The position numbers and the translations under genes are program-made. Positions 43,160 to 52,752 of a stretch of 64,000 nt of DNA are shown piece after piece; positions within the stretch are counted from its first letter, which is position 1; every line of letters starts with the position of its first letter. Source of the DNA: Terripilifer ovatus (GTDB lineage: Bacteria; Pseudomonadota; Alphaproteobacteria; Rhizobiales; Beijerinckiaceae). The notes below the pieces were generated by a model, which worked only from the letters and a program-made list of their open reading frames with translations, was not told the DNA's origin and did not search any database. The stretch covers positions 1 to 64,000 of the forward strand of contig JARHVB010000003.1 of the NCBI GenBank assembly GCA_029222685.1, written 5' to 3'.

Positions 43160-43699
43160 ATGTCGGATCATTCACCCAAAGCTCAGCCTGTTGTCGGCCT
43201 GCATCATGCTGCCTATCGCTGCCGGGACGCCGAGGAAACGCGGCATTTCTACGAGGACATTCTCGGCCTGCCGCTCGTCCACGTCATCCAGGCCGACAAC
43301 GTGCCGAGCACCGGCGACAATACGCCGTTCCTGCATCTTTTCTTTGAATTGACCGACGGGTCCTGTATCGCCTTCTTCGATCTTGGCGACAACACGGCCT
43401 CAGAGCCATCGCCGAATACGCCGGCCTGGGTCAACCACATCGCCTTCAAAGTGCCCTCGACCGAGGCGCTCGATGCAATGAAGCGCCGGCTCGAAGCCAA
43501 CGGAATAAAGGTGCTCGGCGTCACCGATCACGACTTCGTCCATTCGATCTATTTCTTTGATCCCAACGGCGTGCGGCTGGAGTTGACCACCCAGGTCGTC
43601 GGCGACGGCCAGATGCAGCACTACAAGCAGGAAGCGCACAACGCACTGAAGAGCTGGACCAGCCGCAAGGCCGCCCGCCCCGCCGCGGCGCACGCCTGA
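43160..43699 (+). CDS. VOC-family protein encoded with the Liv-type importer
   Basis: The 179-residue protein has a VOC fold: VVGLHHAAYRCRDAEETRHFYEDILGLPLVHVIQAD (about 12-47), LHLFFELTDGSCIAFFDLG, WVNHIAFKV and IYFFDPNGVRLELTTQV, with candidate metal ligands His16, His at WVNHIAF and Glu in LELT. GGAGG lies before the ATG. The gene is 69 bp after the ATPase gene and 3 bp before the hydrolase gene. Extradiol cleavage or isomerisation of the imported compound is possible, but the reaction is unknown. Confidence 0.85.
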   Translation: MSDHSPKAQPVVGLHHAAYRCRDAEETRHFYEDILGLPLVHVIQADNVPSTGDNTPFLHLFFELTDGSCIAFFDLGDNTASEPSPNTPAWVNHIAFKVPSTEALDAMKRRLEANGIKVLGVTDHDFVHSIYFFDPNGVRLELTTQVVGDGQMQHYKQEAHNALKSWTSRKAARPAAAHA

Positions 43700-43702
43700 G
43701 CG

Positions 43703-44884
43703 ATGACCGCGAAAGTTGAATGGGACCGGGTACCGGTCGTCATCAGCTTTTCCGAACAGGTCCGGATGGTCGAGACCTATGGCTTCGTGGGAAGCCAGGG
43801 CAAGACCGTGCTGGAAGGCCAGCGGCTGTTGCCGCGCGGCCTGCCGTCCGACACGGTCTATCTGTTCATGCATCCGGCGACGACGCTCAACCTGCTGCCG
43901 ATGCCGACGGCATTGGCCGAGGCCGGGTTGCATGTTCTGTGTTGCGGCAGCCGCTATGCCAAGAACGACAGCGCGCTGATCATGGAAAAGGTCGTCTTCG
44001 ACCTTGGCCAATATGTGAAGCACGCGCGGGAAGTTCTCGGTTACAAGAAGATCATTCTGGTCGGCTGGTCGGGCGGCGGCTCGCCGTCGCTGTTCTATCA
44101 GGCGCAGGCCGAAAGCCCTACCATCACGCATACGCCGGCGGGCGATCCTTACGACCTTGTCGCAGCGAAGCTGCAACCGGCCGACGGTGTCATCTTCATC
44201 GCCGCCCATCTCAGTCGCGCCGAGACGCTGACCGAATGGCTTGACCCGTCGCTGTGCAACGAGAGCGATCCGGACAACCGTGACCTGACGCTCGACATCT
44301 ACGATCCCCACTGTCCGGACCAGCCGCCCTATTCGACAGCCTTCGTGGCGCGGTTTCGCGCCGCGCAGCTTGCGCGCAACCGGCGCATCACCACGAATGC
44401 CCTGAACCTCCTCGACTATCTGAAGAAAAAGAACGACGGCGAGATGGAGCGCGGCTTCGTCGTGCACCGGACCAATTGCGATGTGCGTTGGATCGACCCT
44501 ACCGTCGATCCGAATGGGCGCAAGCCCGGATGGTGTTTCCTGGGCGATCCGCGCATCGCCAATTCAGCGCCCGCCGGCCTCGCCCGGTTCTCCTCACTGC
44601 GCTCCTGGCTGTCGCAATGGTCGGTCGATCACACCAATGCGCGCGGCGTGGTGAATGCGGCGCGCATTCGCGCGACGCCGGTGCTGCAGATTGTCAACGA
44701 GGCCGATGACGCCGTGCCAGCCACACATAATCCAGCCATCCGCGACGCCTTGGCGACGAACGACAAGGAATATATCGAGATCCAGGGCGCCACCCATTAC
44801 TATCTCGGCCAACCGGCCGAACTTGCGCAATGCATCGGCGCGGTGGTGAGCTGGAGCCGGCGTAAGGCCTTGCTCGACGACTGA
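43703..44884 (+). CDS. Alpha/beta-hydrolase-fold protein
   Basis: The 393-residue protein has the nucleophile elbow GWSGGGS (Ser123), an acid candidate in IVNEADDAVPATHNPA and a late histidine in IQGATHYYLGQP, consistent with a Ser-Asp-His triad. A long insertion between strands (about residues 170-300) includes DPSLCNESDPDNRDLTLDIYDP. Hydrolysis of an ester, lactone or C-C bond after ring cleavage would fit its place right behind the VOC gene. I do not recognise a characterised orthologue. Confidence 0.8.
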   Translation: MTAKVEWDRVPVVISFSEQVRMVETYGFVGSQGKTVLEGQRLLPRGLPSDTVYLFMHPATTLNLLPMPTALAEAGLHVLCCGSRYAKNDSALIMEKVVFDLGQYVKHAREVLGYKKIILVGWSGGGSPSLFYQAQAESPTITHTPAGDPYDLVAAKLQPADGVIFIAAHLSRAETLTEWLDPSLCNESDPDNRDLTLDIYDPHCPDQPPYSTAFVARFRAAQLARNRRITTNALNLLDYLKKKNDGEMERGFVVHRTNCDVRWIDPTVDPNGRKPGWCFLGDPRIANSAPAGLARFSSLRSWLSQWSVDHTNARGVVNAARIRATPVLQIVNEADDAVPATHNPAIRDALATNDKEYIEIQGATHYYLGQPAELAQCIGAVVSWSRRKALLDD

Positions 44885-44997
44885 CTGCCGTCCGGCGTCG
44901 ATTCGCGCGCTGCAATTTGCGCCCGAGCGTCTTGCTGATAGAATCCCCGTTCATATCCAGCGACACATGAATGTTGCGGCTTCGAGGGGAGGACAAG

Positions 44998-45972
44998 GTG
45001 CGGCATATCAAAATTCTGCTGAGCTTTTGCTGTGCGCTGCTTCTTGAACAGATGGCAGTGACAGGGGCGGCGTATGCCGATGACTATCCGACGCGCCCAA
45101 TCAGGATATTGGTGGGTTTTCCGGCCGGGAGTGGCGCAGATATTGTGGCCAGATACTTTGCCGGGAAGATGCAGGATGTCGCCAACCAGACAGTGGTTGT
45201 GGAGAATAAACCTGGGGCGAACGGCAATATCGCCATAGGCCTGGCGGCACGCGCAAAGCCAGATGGATACACGATCCTTTTCTCGTCAAACTCGACGATC
45301 GTGGCAGGTAAACTCCTGTACAAGGATTTAGGCTTCGATCCGCAGGCGGACATCACGCCGGCCGGCCTCTTTTCAGAGACGACCTTTGCGCTCGTGGTGC
45401 CGGCAAATTCACCGGATACGAGTGTCGGCGATCTCACCCATCGTCTCAAAGGAGCAGATCGTGCGAAATATGGTTTTGCCAACCAGGTTTCGCAGGTCGC
45501 AGCCGAGTATTACAAGTCGCTCGCCGGTGTGGCCGCAGTGCCGGTATCGTACCGGTCGGGGCCGGACGCGATTGGCGATTTGACGAGTGGAGCGCTGGAT
45601 TTCGTCTTCATCGACGGGACTTTTGGGTCGGGTCAGGTACGCGCGGGAAAGGTGAAGGTTCTGGCTGTAACAACCACGAAACGCCATCCCATATTCGGCG
45701 GCACCCCGACCATGCAGGAACTCGGCTGGAAGGATTTTGACTTCTCCGCATGGTGGGGCGCCTATCTGCCGGCCGGCACGTCATCGGACATCGTCGAACG
45801 GATCGGTGGCTGGATGAATAAGATTTCGGCGACTGAAGAAACACGTATCTTCCTTGAACGCGTCGCTGGCCGGCCTCTCGTATCCGACGTCAAGGGTGCG
45901 CAAGCACGTATCGCCGCCGAGACCGTGCGCTGGACGACCGCGGTCAAGGCTGCAGGCATTACCCCGCAATGA
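44998..45972 (+). CDS. Bug/TctC-family periplasmic binding protein
   Basis: The 324-residue protein has a signal peptide (SFCCALLLEQMAVTGAAYA). The classic Bug sequence follows: YPTRPIRILVGFPAGSGADIVARYFAGKM, VVVENKPGANGNIAIGLAARAKPDGYTIL and later RSGPDAIGDLTSGALDFVF. GTG 44998 was chosen because GGGGAGG lies six bases upstream; ATG 44971 is in frame but has no ribosome site. Its stop overlaps the next start by four bases (ATGA), linking carboxylate capture with CoA activation. No TctAB membrane subunits are present. Confidence 0.88.
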   Translation: MRHIKILLSFCCALLLEQMAVTGAAYADDYPTRPIRILVGFPAGSGADIVARYFAGKMQDVANQTVVVENKPGANGNIAIGLAARAKPDGYTILFSSNSTIVAGKLLYKDLGFDPQADITPAGLFSETTFALVVPANSPDTSVGDLTHRLKGADRAKYGFANQVSQVAAEYYKSLAGVAAVPVSYRSGPDAIGDLTSGALDFVFIDGTFGSGQVRAGKVKVLAVTTTKRHPIFGGTPTMQELGWKDFDFSAWWGAYLPAGTSSDIVERIGGWMNKISATEETRIFLERVAGRPLVSDVKGAQARIAAETVRWTTAVKAAGITPQ

Positions 45973-48116
45973 AGAACGGAAGGGACAGCACTGTCGTGGC
46001 GGACATCTTGGACCGTTTCTTTTACGCGCGAACGCTGGCGATTGTCGGCGCTTCGTCAGATCCTGCAAAGCTTGGCGGCCGATCGATCCGCCACAACCAG
46101 CAGCTTCGATATTCCGGACGGTTGCTGCCGGTCAATCCTTCGGTCCCAATGGTTCAAGGCCTGCCGGCTATAGCCTCCATCGAAGACCTCCCAGACGATG
46201 TCGACTGTGCGGTAGTCGCGTTGCCTGCCGCCGGGGTCGAGAAAGCGATCGAAGATCTGGCGAAAAAGGGCGTGCCTCTCGCAGTGATCCTGAGTTCCGG
46301 ATTCGCGGAGCACTCTCCAGCGGGGGCGGCTGTCCAGGCGCGTCTGGTGTCGCGCGCGCGCGAGGCTGGAATGCGTCTCGTTGGGCCAAACAGCATGGGA
46401 GGCATGAGTTTCGTCAATGCCATGAGCGCGACCTTCACGTCGATCAGCGAGCACGAAGGCCGTGATTTTCCAGCGCTTGGCGCGGTCAGTATCGCCAGCC
46501 AGAGCGGCTTCATCGGCTCGCATCTGATGGGGGTTTTGCGGGACCGGGGGCTCGGCATTGCCAAATGGCTGGCGACGGGAAACCAGGCCGATGTCGATTT
46601 GTCCGATTGCATCGCCCATTATGCGCGCGATGAGGTGACGCGCGTTATCGTGGTGTATCTCGAAGGCGCCGGCCGCGCGGATGCCTTGCGCGCCGCCTTT
46701 GACCTCGCTCGCGAGCGCGGCAAGCCCGTGGTCGCTCTCAAGGCAGGCCGTTCGGATCTCGGCGCCCGCGCGATCGCTTCGCATACTGCGGCGCTGGTCG
46801 GCGACGCCGACGTATATGATGCTGTTTTCCGTCGGCATGGTGTCATCGGCGTTGCATCGCTCGATGAGCTCGCGGATGTTGTCGCCGCGCTCGATACCGG
46901 CCGTCTGATAGATGGACGCCGTCTGGGGGTTGCCACTGTCTCCGGGGGCTTCGGCATTCTGATTTCGGATGTCGCTGCTCAACATGGCTTCGAGCTTCCT
47001 GAACTTGCACCGGACCTGCAGACCAGAATAAACGAAGCTTATTCACTGGCGACCACGCGCAATCCGGTTGATATGGGTTCGCTTGTCCGCTTCGACACAG
47101 CGGTCGCCGCACTCCAGGACCATGGCTATGATGCGCTCGTGTTTGCTGCCGGTCATTTTGGCCTTGTCACCAGGCTTGCGGAGCAGCTCTACGCCTATGT
47201 GGCCACTGCCCGAGACCGCGAGCCTGAGCGCTTTATCGCGGTGGTGGCCTGCCTTTCAGAAGCCTGGTGTCGGAAATTTCAGCAACTGGGCGTATTTGTC
47301 TGCGAAGATCCTGCGCGCGCGGTGCGGGCACTGGCAGCCGTTTCGTTCTGGAACAAGGCGGCGCCGGACTATGCCGCTTCGGATATACCCGACACTGGCT
47401 TTTTGCCGATCGAGGGCTCTGTCGCTTTGGAAAGTCGGAACGAACGCGGCGCGCGCGATCTGTTGCGCGCGATCGGCGTGCCGGTGGTCGAAGATATTCT
47501 GGCGAAGAGCGGGGCGGAGGCTGCGGTCGCCGCCCGGCGCATCGGCGGACGTGTCGTCCTTAAAATTGTTTCATCCGACATTGCGCACAAGAGCGATATT
47601 GGCGGTGTGCGCCTCAACGTCGACCCTTCAGAAGCTGAAGCCGTATTCGATGACATGTTTCAAGCCGTCCGTGAGCGTGCACCGGGCGCCCATCTCGATG
47701 GCGTTATTGTATCCCCCATGATCAGCGGCGGTATTGAAACGATTGTCGGTGTCAAGCGCGATGCTGTGTTCGGCCCCGTGGTCATGTTCGGCCTCGGCGG
47801 CGTGTTCGTCGAAGTGTTTCATGACACAGCCGTTGAAATCGCGCCTTTCGGTCGGACGACGGCACATGCACTCATCCACGCGATCAAGGGGTATCCCTTG
47901 TTGTTGGGAGTGCGTGGTTCCCCGCCGGCCGATCTTGAGGCGCTGGCGGATGTGCTGTGCCGGATATCGGTCTTTGCGGCAACGCATGCCGAACAATTTG
48001 AGTCGCTGGAGATCAATCCCCTGCTGGTGCGCCCCGACGGCGTCCTGGCTCTGGATGCGCTTGTCGCCGGTCCTAATGCGGTAGCTCGATCTATGTCGGC
48101 GGATGCAACAAGCTGA
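45969..48116 (+). CDS. NDP-forming acyl-CoA synthetase (acetate--CoA ligase, ADP-forming family)
   Basis: The 715-residue protein has a CoA-binding Rossmann domain (LAIVGASSDPAKLGGR, about 23-38; VGPNSMGG at 138-145), the succinyl-CoA-ligase-like region with the phosphorylatable His272 in SHTAALVGDADVYDAVFRRHGV, and a C-terminal ATP-grasp domain (VVLKIVSSDIAHKSDIGGVRLNV, then VIVSPMISGGIETIVGVKRDAVFGPVVMFGLGG). It forms an acyl-CoA with release of ADP and phosphate. Relatives activate short, dicarboxylic or aromatic acids. Coupling to the Bug gene suggests that protein's ligand is the acid activated. Confidence 0.9.
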   Translation: MKNGRDSTVVADILDRFFYARTLAIVGASSDPAKLGGRSIRHNQQLRYSGRLLPVNPSVPMVQGLPAIASIEDLPDDVDCAVVALPAAGVEKAIEDLAKKGVPLAVILSSGFAEHSPAGAAVQARLVSRAREAGMRLVGPNSMGGMSFVNAMSATFTSISEHEGRDFPALGAVSIASQSGFIGSHLMGVLRDRGLGIAKWLATGNQADVDLSDCIAHYARDEVTRVIVVYLEGAGRADALRAAFDLARERGKPVVALKAGRSDLGARAIASHTAALVGDADVYDAVFRRHGVIGVASLDELADVVAALDTGRLIDGRRLGVATVSGGFGILISDVAAQHGFELPELAPDLQTRINEAYSLATTRNPVDMGSLVRFDTAVAALQDHGYDALVFAAGHFGLVTRLAEQLYAYVATARDREPERFIAVVACLSEAWCRKFQQLGVFVCEDPARAVRALAAVSFWNKAAPDYAASDIPDTGFLPIEGSVALESRNERGARDLLRAIGVPVVEDILAKSGAEAAVAARRIGGRVVLKIVSSDIAHKSDIGGVRLNVDPSEAEAVFDDMFQAVRERAPGAHLDGVIVSPMISGGIETIVGVKRDAVFGPVVMFGLGGVFVEVFHDTAVEIAPFGRTTAHALIHAIKGYPLLLGVRGSPPADLEALADVLCRISVFAATHAEQFESLEINPLLVRPDGVLALDALVAGPNAVARSMSADATS

Positions 48117-48145
48117 AAAATGCCTTGCTTGACTGAGACCGCCGA

Positions 48146-48855
<710 letters not shown>

Positions 48856-48859
<4 letters not shown>

Positions 48860-49611
48860 GAGCCTGCTCCTTCGCCAAGATAGGCTTCGCGCACCTTCGG
48901 ATCGGTTCGCACATCGCCCGGCGAGCCGGTGAGCATGACGCGGCCATAGACGAGGACAGTGATGCGATCGGCCAGGGCAAACACGGCATCCATATCGTGT
49001 TCGATCAGCAGGATGGTGAAGCGCTGCTTGAGTTTCGCCAGAAGCGCCACGAGACGCGCCGAATCCTCGGGCCCCATGCCCGCCATCGGCTCATCCAGCA
49101 GCAGCATTTTTGGCCGCGTCGCCAGCACCATGGCGATTTCGAGGGCCCGCTTCTCGCCATGAGCGAGACTGCCGACAAGCCGATCGGCCTTTGCGGCGAG
49201 CCCGACCTCATTGAGACAAGCGAGGGCCGGATCGCGCAAACTCGCATCGCTGCGTGCCGGCTTCCAGCAACGAAACGAATGGCCGTCATGCGCCTGAACG
49301 GCGAGCGCCACATTCTCGCATGCGGTCAATTGCGGCACCACGCTGGTGATCTGGAACGAGCGTACAAGACCCGCCTGGGCGCGCTCATGCATGGCGAGCC
49401 TGGTCATGTCGCGGCCGGCGAAGGAAATTTCGCCGCTGTCGAGCCGCAGCTCGCCGGACAGTTGCGCCACCAGGGTCGTCTTGCCGGCACCGTTCGGCCC
49501 GATGATGGCGTGCAGGGTCCCAGCCTCGACATCGAGATCGATGACATCGCTCGCGACGATGCCGCCGAAGCGCTTGCTGACCTTTTGGGCCGAGAGCAGC
49601 ACGTCAGCCAT
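48856..49611 (-). CDS. Branched-chain-type ABC ATPase (LivG-like), second system
   Basis: The 251-residue ATPase has Walker A GPNGAGKTTLVAQLSG, AQAGLVRSFQITSVVPQLTACENVALAVQA, signature LAHGEKRALEIAMVL and Walker B LLLDEPMAGMGPEDS. ATG 49611 starts the family N-terminus MADVLLSAQKVSKRFGG, with GGAGG nine bases upstream. Extending to 49659 would only read through the permease 3' end. It overlaps the LivM-like gene by eight bases. Confidence 0.9.
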
Positions 49612-50560
49612 GAGGCTTTGCCTCCTTGACTTTCTTGCGGGCGAGCAAAATGCCGGCAAGCCCCTGTTTGCCGAACAGAACGATCAGCAGGAGGATGGCG
49701 CCGAGCACGGCAGGCCAATGCACCGTCAACCCGGCCAGAACGTGTTCGAGCATCAGGTAGATAATGGCGCCGAGCACCGGCCCGACAAGCGTCGCCATGC
49801 CGCCGGCGATGACCATGACCAGCAGTTCGCCGGAACGGAACCAGTGCATCAGCGACGGCGAGACGAACAGCGTGAGATTGGCGAGCAGCGCGCCCGCAAG
49901 GCCACAGACCGCGCCGGAGATGACGAAGGCCGCGAGCTTGTAGCGAAACGTCGGGAAGCCGAGCGCATTCATACGCCGCTCGTTAAATCTGATCGCCTGT
50001 AGCAGCAGGCCGAAGCGGGAATTGACCAGCCGGAAGCCGAGCCACAGCAGAGCCGCCAGGATGACGATGACGAGATAGTAGAAGACGTGCAGGTCATCGA
50101 GGCGCAGCAGGCTTCCGAAATCGCTCTGGCGATTGATCGACAGACCGTCGTCACCGCCATAGGCATTGATGCTGATGGCGAGAAAATAGCCCATCTGGCC
50201 GAACGCCAGGGTGATCATGATGAAAAACACGCCGCTCGTCCGCAGCGAGATGGCGCCGATCATCAGGGCGGCCAGTGCCGACACCACGATCGCCGCCGGA
50301 AAGTGAACGAGCCCAGCGGTGATGCCGTGGTAGCTGAGGATGCCGACCGTATAGGCGCCGAGGCCCATATAGATGGCGTGGCCGAAGCTGACCAGGCCGG
50401 CGAATCCCAGGATGAGATCGAGGCTGAGCGCGGCGATGGCGAAGATCGCGACGCGGGCGAACAGGTCGATCCAGAACGGCTCATCGAACGCCCATGCGGC
50501 CACAGGCACGAGCGCCAGCCCAAGGACCGTTAACATCGCGAGGACTTTGGTTCTGTCCAT
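49604..50560 (-). CDS. Branched-chain-type ABC permease (LivM-like), second system
   Basis: The 318-residue membrane protein has ALSLDLILGFAGLVSFGHAIYMGLGAYTVGIL, the docking loop LQAIRFNERRMNALGFPTFRYKLAAFVISGAVCGLAGALLA, and VIAGGMATLVGPVLGA, all LivM hallmarks. The start shares one base with the stop of the LivH-like gene. Its C-terminal tail (LLARKKVKEAKPHG) overlaps the ATPase start. Confidence 0.92.
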   Translation of the reverse strand: MDRTKVLAMLTVLGLALVPVAAWAFDEPFWIDLFARVAIFAIAALSLDLILGFAGLVSFGHAIYMGLGAYTVGILSYHGITAGLVHFPAAIVVSALAALMIGAISLRTSGVFFIMITLAFGQMGYFLAISINAYGGDDGLSINRQSDFGSLLRLDDLHVFYYLVIVILAALLWLGFRLVNSRFGLLLQAIRFNERRMNALGFPTFRYKLAAFVISGAVCGLAGALLANLTLFVSPSLMHWFRSGELLVMVIAGGMATLVGPVLGAIIYLMLEHVLAGLTVHWPAVLGAILLLIVLFGKQGLAGILLARKKVKEAKPHG

Positions 50561-51489
50561 CAGCGGGTCCGTGGCGGAAACAGACCTTGCGGCCGGAAGA
50601 ACAGCACCACAGCCATCAAGGCGTAGATGAGCAGCGAGGCCATGGCCGGTGCCGCATTGTCGGCGACATTGCCGGCAAACAGGCTCGCCAGCAGCGGGCG
50701 CAGGAAGGCGCGGCCGAAGGTATCGACGAAGCCGATCAGCAAAGCGGCGAGAAAGGCGCCACGGACCGAACCGATGCCGCCGATGACAACGACGACGAAA
50801 GACAGGATGAGGACATTGTCGCCCATGCCGGGCGTCACCGCGAAGACCGGCGCCGCCATCAGCCCGGACAGACCGGCCAGCGCCGCGCCGAGGCCGAAGA
50901 CGATGGTGTAAAGCACGACATCGTTGACGCCGAGCGCCGCCGCCATGGTGCGATTGGAGGCGCTGGCGCGGATGACCATGCCGAGCCGCGTGCGATTGAC
51001 GAGAACATACAGCAGACCAGCGACCATGAGGCCGACGACGATGATGGCCAACCGGTAGGCCGGATAGCTGAGGCCCGGCATGAGTTGCACCTGACCGGCG
51101 AGACCTTGCGGCACGGCGGCGAACAGCGCCGTCGGCCCCCAGATCATGCGGACCACTTCATTGCAGATCAGGGTCAGGCCGAACGTGGCCAGCACATGAT
51201 CGAGGTGATCGCCGTCGTAGATGCGACGGAACACGGTGACTTCAAACAGAATGCCGACTAGGGTCGCGCCGGCGATGCCTGTCGAAACGCCGAGCAGAAA
51301 CGAGCCGCTGGCGGCGAACACGGAAGCGCACAGATAGGCGCCGACCATGTAGAGCGACCCGTGCGCCAGGTTGACCACGTTCATGACGCCGAACACGAGC
51401 GTCAGCCCGGCCGCCATGAGAAACAGCATGATGCCGAACTGCAGCCCGTTCAGACTTTGCTCGACCAGCAGAACGGTGCCCGCGCTCAT
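50560..51489 (-). CDS. Branched-chain-type ABC permease (LivH-like), second system
   Basis: The 309-residue membrane protein has the LivH N-terminus (EQSLNGLQFGIMLFLMAAGLTLVFGVMNVVNLAHGSLYMVGAYL), the docking loop RLGMVIRASASNRTMAAALGVNDVVLYTIVFGLGAALAGLSG and a GGIGSVRGAFLAALLIGF segment. It lies 13 bp downstream of the binding-protein gene and overlaps the LivM-like gene by one base. Confidence 0.92.
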   Translation of the reverse strand: MSAGTVLLVEQSLNGLQFGIMLFLMAAGLTLVFGVMNVVNLAHGSLYMVGAYLCASVFAASGSFLLGVSTGIAGATLVGILFEVTVFRRIYDGDHLDHVLATFGLTLICNEVVRMIWGPTALFAAVPQGLAGQVQLMPGLSYPAYRLAIIVVGLMVAGLLYVLVNRTRLGMVIRASASNRTMAAALGVNDVVLYTIVFGLGAALAGLSGLMAAPVFAVTPGMGDNVLILSFVVVVIGGIGSVRGAFLAALLIGFVDTFGRAFLRPLLASLFAGNVADNAAPAMASLLIYALMAVVLFFRPQGLFPPRTR

Positions 51490-51502
51490 GATCGGCGTCT
51501 GC

Positions 51503-52675
51503 TTATTTCAGGCCGCACTCGGAAGCATAGGCGTCGCCGTGATCCTTCAGCGCGATATCCTCGATCCTGATGGTGGGCTTGCCGTCCTCGCCCTTCACCA
51601 CGCGGCCCTGGAAATAGTCCTGAATCGGAAAGCCGTTGCTGTTGAAGCGGAAGGCACCACGCACGGATTTGAAATCGGCTTTGCGGATCGCCGCCAGAAA
51701 CGCCGGCTTGTCCTCGATCTTGCCGTTGACGGCTTTGACGGCGCTGTCGAGCAGCATGATCGTGTCATAGGCCTGCGCCGCATATTCCGCCGGCGGACGG
51801 CCGAACTTGGCCTGAAAATCGGCCACAAACTTTTTCGTCACCGGATTGTCGGCGCCGGCATTCCAGAATGTCGTATTGATCAATCCGACGGCGTCCTCGC
51901 CGATCGCCGGCAGGGTGGTATTGTCGATCGTATAGGAGGTGTAGAGGGTGAACTTGTCCTTCAATCCGGCCTGCGAATATTGCTTGACGAATTGAATGCC
52001 CAGACCGCCCGGAAAGAAGGCGAAAACGGCTGACGGATTGGTCGCCCTGATCTGCGCCAGTTCGGCGGAGAAATCGAGCTGCGAGAGCGGCGTGTAGACC
52101 TCGCCAGCGACCGAGCCTTTGTAGAAACGCTTGAAGCCGGTCAGCACGTCCTTGCCGGCGGCGTAATTCGGGGCGATGAGGTAGATGTTCTGCACGCCCT
52201 TCTTCTGCAGATAGGCGCCCATGGCTTCGGCCCAGCTATCACCTTGCCACGACGTCGAGAAAAAATATGGCGAGCATTCCTTGCCGGCGATCTGCGACGG
52301 GCCGGGATTGGAGCTGATCGTCACCGTTCCTGCCTGGGTCAGCGGGCCGTAGACGGCCAGCATCAGGTTGGAGAAGCTGAAACCGGCGGCGACATCGATG
52401 CGATCGGACTTCTGGAATTTGTTGACCAGTTGCCGGGCGACATCGGGCTTCTGCTGATCGTCCTCGACGATCACACTGGTCGGCAGGCCGCCGACCTTTT
52501 TGTTGAGATGATCCATCGCAATCAACATGCCGTCGCGAAGTTCGACGCCGATGACCGCGCCGGGGCCCGACAATGTGGTCATGAAGCCGATCGTCAGCTT
52601 GTCGGCAGCCTGAGCTGTCTGGACCAGAGCCGCCAAAGCCGTGGCAGCCAGAAGAAAACCTCTACGCTTTCCCAT
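51503..52675 (-). CDS. Branched-chain-type ABC substrate-binding protein (LivK-like), second system
   Basis: The 390-residue protein has a signal peptide (RRGFLLAATALAALVQTAQA) and a Periplasmic-binding-6 domain: LTIGFMTTLSGPGAVIGVELRDGMLIAMDHLNKKVGG, then AEYAAQAYDTIMLLDSAVKAVNGKIEDKPAFLAAIRKADFKSVRGAFRFNSNGFPIQDY. The second segment is typical of aromatic-acid and amide binders in this group. It heads the minus-strand importer genes and follows the MetE-like gene by 77 bp, so the two are likely functionally linked. Confidence 0.92.
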   Translation of the reverse strand: MGKRRGFLLAATALAALVQTAQAADKLTIGFMTTLSGPGAVIGVELRDGMLIAMDHLNKKVGGLPTSVIVEDDQQKPDVARQLVNKFQKSDRIDVAAGFSFSNLMLAVYGPLTQAGTVTISSNPGPSQIAGKECSPYFFSTSWQGDSWAEAMGAYLQKKGVQNIYLIAPNYAAGKDVLTGFKRFYKGSVAGEVYTPLSQLDFSAELAQIRATNPSAVFAFFPGGLGIQFVKQYSQAGLKDKFTLYTSYTIDNTTLPAIGEDAVGLINTTFWNAGADNPVTKKFVADFQAKFGRPPAEYAAQAYDTIMLLDSAVKAVNGKIEDKPAFLAAIRKADFKSVRGAFRFNSNGFPIQDYFQGRVVKGEDGKPTIRIEDIALKDHGDAYASECGLK

Positions 52676-52752
52676 CTGCTTCCCCTCCCGAATGACGCAT
52701 GTATTTGCCCTGCCGCAGGCCCCTCACCCGCAGCAGGTCAGATCATTTCAGA

